Positions 26,828 to 34,715 of a DNA stretch of 64,000 bases are shown one piece after another. The position numbers and the translations under genes are program-made. Under the pieces are notes generated by a model. It was not told the DNA's origin. It made no database searches and was given only the letters and a program-made list of their open reading frames with translations. The DNA lies in assembly GCA_003247575.1 (NCBI GenBank), contig QJZC01000049.1, positions 1 through 64,000 of the forward strand, given 5' to 3'. Numbering within the stretch: position 1 is the first letter of the stretch; each line of letters opens with the position of its first letter. The DNA is from Pseudomonadota bacterium (GTDB lineage Bacteria > Myxococcota_A > UBA9160 > SZUA-336).

Positions 26828-28219
26828 TTGCAGTTCCACCTGATCTCTTTCGAAGGCCCAGATGCATACGCTCGCGCCGGCGGCATCGCCTCCCGAGTCG
26901 GGGGACTCGCGCATGCACTGTCAGCAGCGCAGCACGAGACCCACCTCTGGTTCGTGGGCGACCCAGATCTGCCAGGCCACGAGCACTGGAGCGAGCACCT
27001 ACACGTACATCGTTGGTGTCAATGGATCAGCCGACACCACAGCGGCGGCGTCTACGACGGAGAGGAAGCGAAGGAACGCGACTTTTCGCACTCGTTGCCG
27101 CCTTTTCTGTACGAGCATCACTTGGCTCCGGAGCTCGCTGCAGGGAGGGAGGTCGCAGTCTTGACGGAGGAGTGGCACACCGCTCACTCCGCTCTGCACC
27201 TGGACTGGATCCTACGGCGCGCGAATGCGCGTCACCGTGTTCGCCTCCTGTGGAATGCGAACAACGTCTTCGGCTTCGATCGGCTCGACTTCTCGAAGCT
27301 CAAAGCCGCCGCAACTTTGACCACCGTCAGCCGCTACATGCGGCAACGAATGTGGCCGCTCGGATGCGACCCGCTCGTCATCCCGAACGGCCTCGGCGAT
27401 GATGCCTACCCTGCCGTGCCGAGTACCCAGCTGCGTGCCTTCGCGAAGCGCGTTCCGGGCCGTCTGGTTCTCGCGAAGATCGCGCGCTGGGACCCGGACA
27501 AGCACTGGCTCTCTGCGATCGAGAGCGTCGCCGCTCTACGAGCGCGGGGACTCCGGCCCCTCCTGCTGGCCAGGGGCGGCGCGGAGTCTCACGGGACGGA
27601 CGTGTGGCAGCGCGCACACTCGCTGGGCCTGCGGATCGAGGAGCGGAGCATCGGAGCCGAGGGAGCTTGCGGGCTGCTCGACGTGCTCGAAGACGCCGAG
27701 CATCTGGACGTGCTCGTAATCGGCTCCCACATCGACCCAGATGCCCGGCGTCTGCTGCTGCGAGCCGCGGACGCGGTACTGGCCAATAGTGGCCACGAGC
27801 CGTTCGGGCTGGTTGGACTGGAGACGATGGCAGTCGGGGGCGTCGCCTGCACGGGCTGCACCGGAGAGGACTATGCGACCCCGGGACAGAACGCGCTCGT
27901 CCTCCAACGCGACGATCCAGACGAGTTCCTCCGCCTGTTCGAGCACCTGCGTGCGACCCCGGGGGCAGAGCGCGCATTGCGACGTAACGCACGTCGCACG
28001 GCGCTCGACTACTCCTGGGACCGAATCGTGGACCGCGTCCTGCTCCCCCTGGTAGGGGCCACTCCGAGCGGCATGCACGATCCCACTCGCACGCAACTCA
28101 GCGTGGGACCAGAAGACGACACACGCGGACGGACCGATAAGAGCGCGCTCAGCTCGATCGCTGCCGTCCGCGAGCGTGACTCGAACTCGCGCCTGTATCC
28201 GGCAGCGCGCGCCAGTTAG
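26828..28219 (+). CDS. GT4-family glycosyltransferase
   Basis: A retaining glycosyltransferase of the GT-B fold. The N-terminus (FHLISFEGPDAYARAGGIASRVGGLAHAL) matches sugar-nucleotide-dependent GT4 enzymes whose first loop (GG near residue 15) lies at the donor site. The C-terminal donor domain includes GRLVLAKIARWDPDKHW and the EPFGLVGLETMA motif (E-x7-E). The chosen start is a TTG at 26828 with AAGGA 6 bases upstream, because it fits the family N-terminus; an ATG at 26759 is possible but lacks a site. It is divergent from the pyruvate kinase/PFOR cluster, next to a glucan phosphorylase at the far end, so a role in storage glucan synthesis is possible but not shown. The last about 60 residues are low-complexity and overlap the next gene. 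Confidence 0.85.
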   Translation: MQFHLISFEGPDAYARAGGIASRVGGLAHALSAAQHETHLWFVGDPDLPGHEHWSEHLHVHRWCQWISRHHSGGVYDGEEAKERDFSHSLPPFLYEHHLAPELAAGREVAVLTEEWHTAHSALHLDWILRRANARHRVRLLWNANNVFGFDRLDFSKLKAAATLTTVSRYMRQRMWPLGCDPLVIPNGLGDDAYPAVPSTQLRAFAKRVPGRLVLAKIARWDPDKHWLSAIESVAALRARGLRPLLLARGGAESHGTDVWQRAHSLGLRIEERSIGAEGACGLLDVLEDAEHLDVLVIGSHIDPDARRLLLRAADAVLANSGHEPFGLVGLETMAVGGVACTGCTGEDYATPGQNALVLQRDDPDEFLRLFEHLRATPGAERALRRNARRTALDYSWDRIVDRVLLPLVGATPSGMHDPTRTQLSVGPEDDTRGRTDKSALSSIAAVRERDSNSRLYPAARAS

Positions 28220-28730
28220 CGGGGTCGGGCTTCGGCTCGGAGGGCGACACAGCGTCCTCCGCGGGCTTGGCTGGACGTGGGTTGCTCGGGGTTCCGCAGA
28301 TGTAGTGGGTGAGCTCATCCACGTGCTCGTCCAAGTCTGCTGCGACGGAGGCACAGATTTCCGAGAGCGTGAGCAGGCCCTCGAAGCCCCGCGCCCCGAC
28401 GACCGCGGCATACTCCGATCCGTCCGCTACCAGCTGGCGCAGTGATGCGCGCACGCTCACCTCGGGGTGAACCACCGTCACGGATCGACTCATCACCTGC
28501 TCGACCGGGGCGCGAGTTGCGCCAACACAGCTCGCGCTCAGACAGGCGCTGCAGCGGTCCAGATGCTGGCGCCCTACTACGCCGCGAATGGAGCTAGCAT
28601 CCGCCACGGCGATGAAATCGAGGCGCTCCATGGTCAGGCGGTCGAGCGCTTGCGCAACCCCGGCGGATGGGGAGATCCAGCCCGGGCGTCCGCGCGTCTG
28701 CTTGAGCAGCTGATCGACACGGGTGTTCAT
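28149..28730 (-). CDS. CBS-domain-pair protein
   Basis: 193 residues with two CBS motifs in tandem (residues about 5-60 and 75-135: WISPSAGVAQALDRLTMERLDFIAVAD; VMSRSVTVVHPEVSVRASLRQLVADGSEYAAVVG), followed by a polar Pro/Ser-rich tail. CBS pairs bind adenine nucleotides and usually regulate a partner. The ATG at 28730 with GGAGGT 7 bases upstream is preferred over an earlier start. Its 3' end overlaps the 3' end of the glycosyltransferase by 71 bases, tail to tail. Confidence 0.82.
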   Translation of the reverse strand: MNTRVDQLLKQTRGRPGWISPSAGVAQALDRLTMERLDFIAVADASSIRGVVGRQHLDRCSACLSASCVGATRAPVEQVMSRSVTVVHPEVSVRASLRQLVADGSEYAAVVGARGFEGLLTLSEICASVAADLDEHVDELTHYICGTPSNPRPAKPAEDAVSPSEPKPDPANWRALPDTGASSSHARGRQRSS

Positions 28731-29170
28731 AGTGGATACCTCCAACGCGGCCACCGCTCGACTCCGAGGTCAGAGGTCGATCCCCCTCGGCCAGGATGGC
28801 AACAGGCCTTCATATAGCAGGCGTCATGCCAGGCGATGCCAGGTAGGGCTGGAGACTGCGAGAATCGGCCTCTGCGGACACGAAGCGTCCACAGGTGGGC
28901 CCCAGGGAGCCCCGAACTCCCGCACGCGCCACGATAGGCGCCTCGGCTCCGCAGCGAGTACTCCCGCCATCGAGTGAGTGGGAGCCTTCACCCGAGCTTT
29001 TCGTCCGGGGACTTTGCCCGTTGAGAGGCGAAACGCCTCGCGATGGCGCCCACTGTGACGCATTTCCGTGTGTCCCGGCGCCCCACTGGATCCAGGGACA
29101 GCCTGGGGCGACGCGACCCTACCGCGATAGCTCGAACGCAGCTCGAGCGAACCGAGAGACCCGCCCCAGC
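28731..29170. other. Intergenic region with small hairpins
   Basis: About 440 bases between the CBS gene and the 3' end of the second RND gene. A 6-bp inverted repeat with a three-base loop lies at 29025-29039 (GAGGCG-AAA-CGCCTC). No coding gene is supported: the open frames here run antisense to the RND gene and show no recognisable domain. Confidence 0.4.
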
Positions 29171-31675
29171 TCAGCGGCCGAACGCTTCCTTCGCAGCCGC
29201 GGACACATCTGGCTCCTCTACCTTGGGGGAGGCTTCCGCAGACTCGGGGACGCGTGTAGCCAAGCTCAGCAGGGCTGGCGTCAGCACCATATCGGCAAGC
29301 AACGCAAAGAAGATCGCCAAGGTCGTCAAGGTGCCGAAGAGGATGAGGTTGTTCAGCTCGGAAAGCATGAAAACAGAAAAGCCTGCGCACAAAACCAGTG
29401 TGGTGAAGACGAGCGCACGCCCTGAAGTGAGCATTGTGGAGCGCAGCGCGGCACGGACGTTTTGCATCCGCTCGAGATCTCGCGCAAAACCATGGACCAC
29501 GTGGATCGTATCGTCCACCGCCAAGCCAAGCGCGATGCTTCCTACCAGGATCGTGAACATGTCGAGCTCGATCCCGAACAGGGTCATCACCGACAACGTC
29601 GCGATGATCGGAAACAAGTTCGGCACCATACTGACCAGACCCGCCCGGAGGTTGCCGATGAGCAGAACCATCAGCGGCGTGATCACCATGAATGCCAAAA
29701 TGTAGGCGCGCGCAGCGCTGTCCATCACGTTCGACATCGTGCGGGACATGAGCGGCAACATCCCCGTCGTGTAGAGCTCGACATCGGGACCGAAAAGCTT
29801 GTTTGCATACCCCTCGATGTCTTCGATGAACGTGGGATAGAAGCGAGAGTCTACCCACTCCACCTTCATCGTGATGCGGGCCTTCGAGAACGTCGGATTC
29901 GTCACCTTCTCGAGGTCGTCGGTGCCACTGTTCTCGAACAGCAGGAATTCCTGTCCGGCGGTGAGCTGATCAGCGGGCAATCGATAGTACGCCGGATCGC
30001 CTTCATGCAACGCTTGGTGGATCTCCTTGGAAACATCGACGATGGAGAGAGTCTTTCCCACCACCACGTCTCCAGTCGGACGACTCTTCGCATACTCCGC
30101 CAGCTTCTCGATCTTCTGCAGCACGCTCGGATCGTGCAGCGCATTCGGCTTTTGGAAGTCGACGATCATCTCCATCACCATCGTGCCGTCGAGCTTCTCT
30201 TCCAGATAGTCGTGATTCACTCGTACCCGATCGTTCTTCGGCAGCCAGTGCATGGGGTCGTGCGCGAAGTGCAGCTGCACGGCTCCGTAGATCGACGCGA
30301 TCACGATCGCAGCTCCGGCCAGCGCGATGGGCTTGGCGTGGCGGTAAGAGAAATCGGCCAGGGCCACCAGCCAGCGATCGGAGGCAGAGATTCGAACCGT
30401 GGGGACCGCGCGACGCCGGGTCCGAACCGGAAGCACCGCCAGCAGAGCGGGAAGCAGCACCAGGGTATACAGGCATGCGAAGCCGACTCCGGCGGGAGCG
30501 ACACATCCCATTCGGTAGAGCGGAAGCAGGTCCGAGGTAGCGAACGAGCCGAACCCGACCATGGTGGTGAAGGCCGACATCGCAATCGCGAGACCCGAGT
30601 GGCCAACGGCATAGCTAGCGGCTTGACGCTTGTCTCCGCTCTCATCGTAGCGGCGATAGAACAAGCTCAACAGATGAACCGTGTACCCGATCCCGACTGC
30701 AAGAATCGCCGACGGCAAGATCTGCGTCCCGAACGCCACGTCGACGCCTACGAGAGCCATGAAGCCCATGAACGACAGAATCGCGAGAGATACCGCGAGC
30801 AACGGCAAAAACACACCGGAGAGACGTCGAAAGACCAGGCCGAGCAACAGCGCGATCCCGGCGAGCGACCAGCCCATGAACACCGCGAGATCGTGCTCCA
30901 TGGCCAGAAGCAAGCGGGCCGTCATGGACGGAGAGCCCCCGACGCGGATCTCGAGATCGGGCGATCGGTACTTCTCCACGATCTTCTCGACCGCCGCAAC
31001 GATTTCGGCGTTGTGCTCCGACAGCAGCGGCTTCCGCTCGACGCCGGACGCCGGCAAACTCATCGAAGTCGGATCCGAATCGAAGGAGAAGTCCTCCTCG
31101 ACCGACACCGCAACCTCCGCGTCGCTGCCGAAGTCGAACGCGTCCGACTCGATCGCGAGGTTTGCGATCGTACCATCGTCCGAGATCCACAGATCCCGGT
31201 ACACGGGATCCTCCATCGCGTGCACGCGAAACTGCTCTAGCTCCTCGGGTGTATTCGGGAGCTCTTGCAGCAGGTCGTCCACGAACAGCACGTCGCCCTG
31301 GCCGTACGTATTCCGTGCGTTGACCAGGCTCGTGACTTCGTCCAGGCGTGGAAGGTTGTCCTCGAGATCCCGATGGATCGTCTTGAGCAGCGCCAGGAAC
31401 TCGGGATCGAAGAGATTGTCAGGCTTCAGGGCGACGAGGATCATTTCGTCGCGACCGAACTCCTCGCGGAACTCGTCGTAGTTCACTCGCAGCGGATCGG
31501 TCGGCTTGAGGAAGCCGTCGATCGAGGTATCGAATCCAAGTGAGGGAAGGTTCGAAGCCAGGGCCCCCGTAAGAGCCAGCGAAGCCATGATGACGGTCCA
31601 GGGATGCTCGAAAGTCCAAAGGCCCAGACTCTCGAAGAAGCTCTCGATCCGGTGCCGCATTGTGTTGGATGCCAT
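29171..31675 (-). CDS. RND/MMPL superfamily exporter (second copy)
   Basis: An 834-residue exporter with the duplicated RND layout. The first TM is near residues 25-45 (VIMASLALTGALASNLPSL), then a periplasmic loop starting FDTSIDGFLKPTDPLRVNYDEFREEFGRDEMILVAL, a TM bundle around 255-420, a second periplasmic domain, and a final TM bundle around 660-815 (DMFTILVGSIALGLAVDDTIHVVHGF). It is 12 bases after the barrel gene and forms a three-gene module with it and the LolA-like protein. It resembles hopanoid/lipid-exporting MMPL proteins. Substrate unknown. Confidence 0.9.
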   Translation of the reverse strand: MASNTMRHRIESFFESLGLWTFEHPWTVIMASLALTGALASNLPSLGFDTSIDGFLKPTDPLRVNYDEFREEFGRDEMILVALKPDNLFDPEFLALLKTIHRDLEDNLPRLDEVTSLVNARNTYGQGDVLFVDDLLQELPNTPEELEQFRVHAMEDPVYRDLWISDDGTIANLAIESDAFDFGSDAEVAVSVEEDFSFDSDPTSMSLPASGVERKPLLSEHNAEIVAAVEKIVEKYRSPDLEIRVGGSPSMTARLLLAMEHDLAVFMGWSLAGIALLLGLVFRRLSGVFLPLLAVSLAILSFMGFMALVGVDVAFGTQILPSAILAVGIGYTVHLLSLFYRRYDESGDKRQAASYAVGHSGLAIAMSAFTTMVGFGSFATSDLLPLYRMGCVAPAGVGFACLYTLVLLPALLAVLPVRTRRRAVPTVRISASDRWLVALADFSYRHAKPIALAGAAIVIASIYGAVQLHFAHDPMHWLPKNDRVRVNHDYLEEKLDGTMVMEMIVDFQKPNALHDPSVLQKIEKLAEYAKSRPTGDVVVGKTLSIVDVSKEIHQALHEGDPAYYRLPADQLTAGQEFLLFENSGTDDLEKVTNPTFSKARITMKVEWVDSRFYPTFIEDIEGYANKLFGPDVELYTTGMLPLMSRTMSNVMDSAARAYILAFMVITPLMVLLIGNLRAGLVSMVPNLFPIIATLSVMTLFGIELDMFTILVGSIALGLAVDDTIHVVHGFARDLERMQNVRAALRSTMLTSGRALVFTTLVLCAGFSVFMLSELNNLILFGTLTTLAIFFALLADMVLTPALLSLATRVPESAEASPKVEEPDVSAAAKEAFGR

Positions 31676-31687
31676 AAGCGCTCAGCG

Positions 31688-33469
31688 TCAGAAGCTATAC
31701 CGCAGGTTGATGAACACGCGATCGTTCTTGTCGATCGCGTTGAACGGTGGCAGATCGCCTTCCTCGAACAACAGGATCCCACCGCCGATCGTGAAGGCAT
31801 CGCGCAGGTCGTAGTCGAAGGTGACCCGCAAGGTGGTTCCGTCCTGGGCTTGCTGACCGAAGACGATGAACAGAGCCGTCAAGCGCGCTCGATCGTTCAG
31901 GTAGTTCGCGGTATAGCGGAGCGAGCCCTCGAACGAGTTCTCGCGCTGTCCATCCGGAAAATCGAGGATGCGGTCGTCGTAACCGTGCAGCTTGCGTGCG
32001 ACCAGCTCCAGGGTGATCGCCTTGTCGGAAAGTCCGGAGTACTCGATTCCGAGCAGCGCGTCGCTGCGTCCGAGCTTGCCGCGTGAGCCGAAGAATTCGA
32101 GCCCCCGAACGCGCGCGACCTCGCCGCGGACCAGGAAGTTTCCGAGGGGCACATCCGCCGACGCCCCGATCAGGTTGAGCCGGCTGTGCTCGAGCAGGCC
32201 GGAATCCCGGTCGAGATGCGGCTCGTCGTCGAAGTACTGAGCCCAGTTGAGCGAGGCGTCGAAGCTCGCGAAGCGACCCGTGAGAGCGACCGCATACTCG
32301 GTATCGCTGCCGCCGTTCGCCGGTCGGACCTCGCCCGGCAAGCGCTCCTCGAAGGGGAAGAAGTCGCTCCCGAACGGGGGCGTCTCATCGAATCGACTCT
32401 CGTGGATCGCGATTCCAGTCAGCCGGAAGGGCCCGCTGAAATACGACACCTTCGTGGCAGCCACCGGCAGCCGCAGATCGCGCAGATCGACGAGCCCGGG
32501 CTCACGGTTGTCGAGCGGGCTCAACACGTCGAGGACCCGCAAGGTCTCGGAGCTGCCCCAGGCCAGCACCTGGCGCCCCACCCGGAAGTCCAGTTTCTCG
32601 CCCACGGTCCCCTGCAGGTAGAGCTCCTTGAACTCGAGCTCCGACTCGTAGAGCTGCAGAACCTCGTGAGAGAACTCGTCCTTGTCCTTGAGCGAGTAGG
32701 AGGAGTCGCGGAAGCCGCGCCCCGCCACGCGAGCGGACAGACCCAGAGGAAGCTCCAGATCCAGCTCGAGATCGAGTCCGAAGCGGAGCCGAGAGAGCCC
32801 CTGGTAGTCGGCCTCGCCGCTCTCGGGGCTGTCCTGAGCGTAGTTGTATGCCGCCCCGAACGTGAACGAGCCGCTGAGATCGTAGAACGAGTTGTCCGGA
32901 TTCAGCAGCGAGGCATTCGCTGGACCTAGTTCCTCAGGTCCCAGCGCAGAGTCGATGTCGGCACTCGGGAAGTCGTCGAATCCGGACGAGAGCGAATCTC
33001 CACCGCCGAAGCCATCATCCTCGAAGCCACTTTGGAGGCCCGCTTCGGCGCGCGTCTGAGCCGCCGCAGACGTAGTGCCACGCAGGCCCGTGGCGCTGCC
33101 GCCGAAGGCGTCGTCGAAGCCATCCGAGAGTGCCGCCTCCTGGGAAGTCTGCTCGACGGCTCCGATGCCACGGTTCTGAGGAGGCGCTGTGCGCCGTGAG
33201 CTGCTCCCGAAAGGCTCTCCGAGCGCGCGTGCGACCGCCGTGAATCCGTAGTCACCCGCGACGGCCTGATAGCCGCGTCGCTCCAGACGCGAAATGGCAG
33301 CGAAAGCTGCATCGCTGAGCGCTGTAGCCGAGAAGGGCGGGACCGAGAACGAATCTGCCTCGAAGACAGAGAAGCCGCCGTCTCGTCGCTCGCTGGGATT
33401 GGCCAACAGCGACGAGCTCGCCACCAGCAGGAGCACCGTGACTCCACCCGCTGCAAGGCGTCGTCTCAT
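31688..33469 (-). CDS. Outer-membrane beta-barrel protein with Gly/Asp/Phe-rich N-terminal region
   Basis: A 593-residue exported protein with signal peptide RRRLAAGGVTVLLLVASSSLLA. Residues about 95-190 are low-complexity with recurring SDGFDDAFGG, QSGFEDDGFGG and SSGFDDFPSAD units. From about 195 to the end is a DUF1302-like barrel: LELPLGLSARVAGRGF, VGRQVLAWGSSETLRVLDVLSPLDNREPGLVDLRDLRLPV, ending VFINLRYSF with a C-terminal Phe. The ATG at 33469 overlaps the stop of the LolA-like gene by four bases, which fixes the start. Likely the outer-membrane part of the second RND module. Confidence 0.85.
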   Translation of the reverse strand: MRRRLAAGGVTVLLLVASSSLLANPSERRDGGFSVFEADSFSVPPFSATALSDAAFAAISRLERRGYQAVAGDYGFTAVARALGEPFGSSSRRTAPPQNRGIGAVEQTSQEAALSDGFDDAFGGSATGLRGTTSAAAQTRAEAGLQSGFEDDGFGGGDSLSSGFDDFPSADIDSALGPEELGPANASLLNPDNSFYDLSGSFTFGAAYNYAQDSPESGEADYQGLSRLRFGLDLELDLELPLGLSARVAGRGFRDSSYSLKDKDEFSHEVLQLYESELEFKELYLQGTVGEKLDFRVGRQVLAWGSSETLRVLDVLSPLDNREPGLVDLRDLRLPVAATKVSYFSGPFRLTGIAIHESRFDETPPFGSDFFPFEERLPGEVRPANGGSDTEYAVALTGRFASFDASLNWAQYFDDEPHLDRDSGLLEHSRLNLIGASADVPLGNFLVRGEVARVRGLEFFGSRGKLGRSDALLGIEYSGLSDKAITLELVARKLHGYDDRILDFPDGQRENSFEGSLRYTANYLNDRARLTALFIVFGQQAQDGTTLRVTFDYDLRDAFTIGGGILLFEEGDLPPFNAIDKNDRVFINLRYSF

Positions 33470-34278
33470 GGGCCCTTCTCTAGCTGGCGCACGCTGAACA
33501 TATCCTGCTCGTAGCCCTGATTGTACTTGAGCTCGGACACCTGCAGGATCGTGCGATGCTCCGTCGTCTGATCCTTCGCCTTGGTCGTCATCACGATCTC
33601 GAGCGGAGACCAGATGCCCTCTACCAGCTCGAGCCGAGGCACGTCGTAATACTTCATGCGCCCGCCCTCGCGCACCCAATGAACCGCTCGCACCACGACG
33701 AAGCTCTCCTGGGATACCCAGATGACCGACTTCGTGTAGCCCGTGCGACCCATCTCGCGCTCATTGGGAACGGCGCGAATCTTCCAGGCGGGCTTGCCGC
33801 GCACGTCTTCGGTGCCGAGCAGCTCGTACTCGTACTCTTCGTTCTCACGCTCGGTCAAATCGGCGAAGCTGAAGTCCGTGCCGACGAACTTGCCGCTCTG
33901 ATCCGAGGTTGCGATCCGCTTGGTCTTCTTGAGCGCCGGAAGGAAGAGCCACTGATCGTCGTCGAGCTCCACTCCGGCGTGATCGAAGGTGAGCAAGCCG
34001 ATGTCCTCGACGTCCGCAGGTCCGAGGAAGTAGATCAGCTGCTTGGTATCCGCTCCGACATCCTTGCTGAAGGTGCGCAGCAGGCGCTGGCGCTTGCCGC
34101 CCGACTTGTCGATCAAGGTCATGCTGATCTCTGAGGTCGAGTTGTCGCCATCATCGCGATCGTAGACCCGCTGCATGATCTCGTTCGCAGTGAGATCGGC
34201 AGCCATCACAGGGGCTCCGTTCACGAACGACCAGCTCGCCGCCATGATTGCGCAGAATCCGACCAAGTACACCCGCAC
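33466..34278 (-). CDS. LolA-like outer-membrane lipoprotein-sorting family protein
   Basis: 270 residues with a signal peptide ending near VMA-A. The mature part (TANEIMQRVYDRDDGDNSTSEISMTLIDKSGGKRQRLLRTFSKD, QLIYFLGPADVEDIGLLTF, DDQWLFLPALKKTKRIATSDQSGKFVGTDFSFADL) is typical of the family usually annotated outer membrane lipoprotein-sorting protein, which accompanies RND exporters. The GTG at 34278 has GGAGGGAG upstream. A periplasmic lipid shuttle between pump and barrel is the natural model. This is inferred from fold and context. Confidence 0.9.
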   Translation of the reverse strand: MRVYLVGFCAIMAASWSFVNGAPVMAADLTANEIMQRVYDRDDGDNSTSEISMTLIDKSGGKRQRLLRTFSKDVGADTKQLIYFLGPADVEDIGLLTFDHAGVELDDDQWLFLPALKKTKRIATSDQSGKFVGTDFSFADLTERENEEYEYELLGTEDVRGKPAWKIRAVPNEREMGRTGYTKSVIWVSQESFVVVRAVHWVREGGRMKYYDVPRLELVEGIWSPLEIVMTTKAKDQTTEHRTILQVSELKYNQGYEQDMFSVRQLEKGP

Positions 34279-34715
34279 GCCGATCTCCCTCCAGCAATTC
34301 AGCCAATCCGCACGTTCCCTGCTCGCACTCTGCCTGCGCGACTCCCCGAAGAGCCACTATCGGCTCTGGGGCGCACTCGGCTCGGGGCGGCTCTCGGGCC
34401 CGCTCGTGGCCGGCCCTCCCGGGCAGCCGCGCGCAGCTAGAGCAAGGTGACCCCAGCATAGCCGAAGCCGCACCACAGCAGCGTGATTTCGAACGACTTT
34501 TCGCGCACTTTTCCGGCTCTCGAGGAAGCTCGTGCACGACCGCTCGATCGACGCGGCGGCAAGTCTTCCGTTTTTCTTATCCCGATCACACCGACGGGAG
34601 GTTTCCCCGATAGTCGCACACAAACTACACAGCTACATTGCAATTTCAGTAGAATATTCGACGTCACTGCGGTGATGTGACATGCTGGAGAGACTCGGGG
34701 CGGGAGTTCGGGAAC
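34279..34715. other. Divergent intergenic region, locally AT-rich
   Basis: About 437 bases between the LolA-like gene (minus) and the monooxygenase-kinase fusion (plus). The segment 34617-34665 is noticeably richer in A and T than the surroundings. It contains TAGAAT (34650-34655) and the palindrome GAATATTC (34652-34659). A promoter for the fusion gene may lie here, but no matching -35 box is clear. Confidence 0.4.

Noticed and set aside
28824-29858. Long open frame on the minus strand overlapping the second RND gene in another frame
   Set aside because: Its product is Arg/His-rich with no domain, as expected of a shadow frame in GC-rich coding sequence.
34627-34680. Promoter call on TAGAAT at 34650
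   Set aside because: No -35 element at a sensible distance, so recorded only as an AT-rich region.
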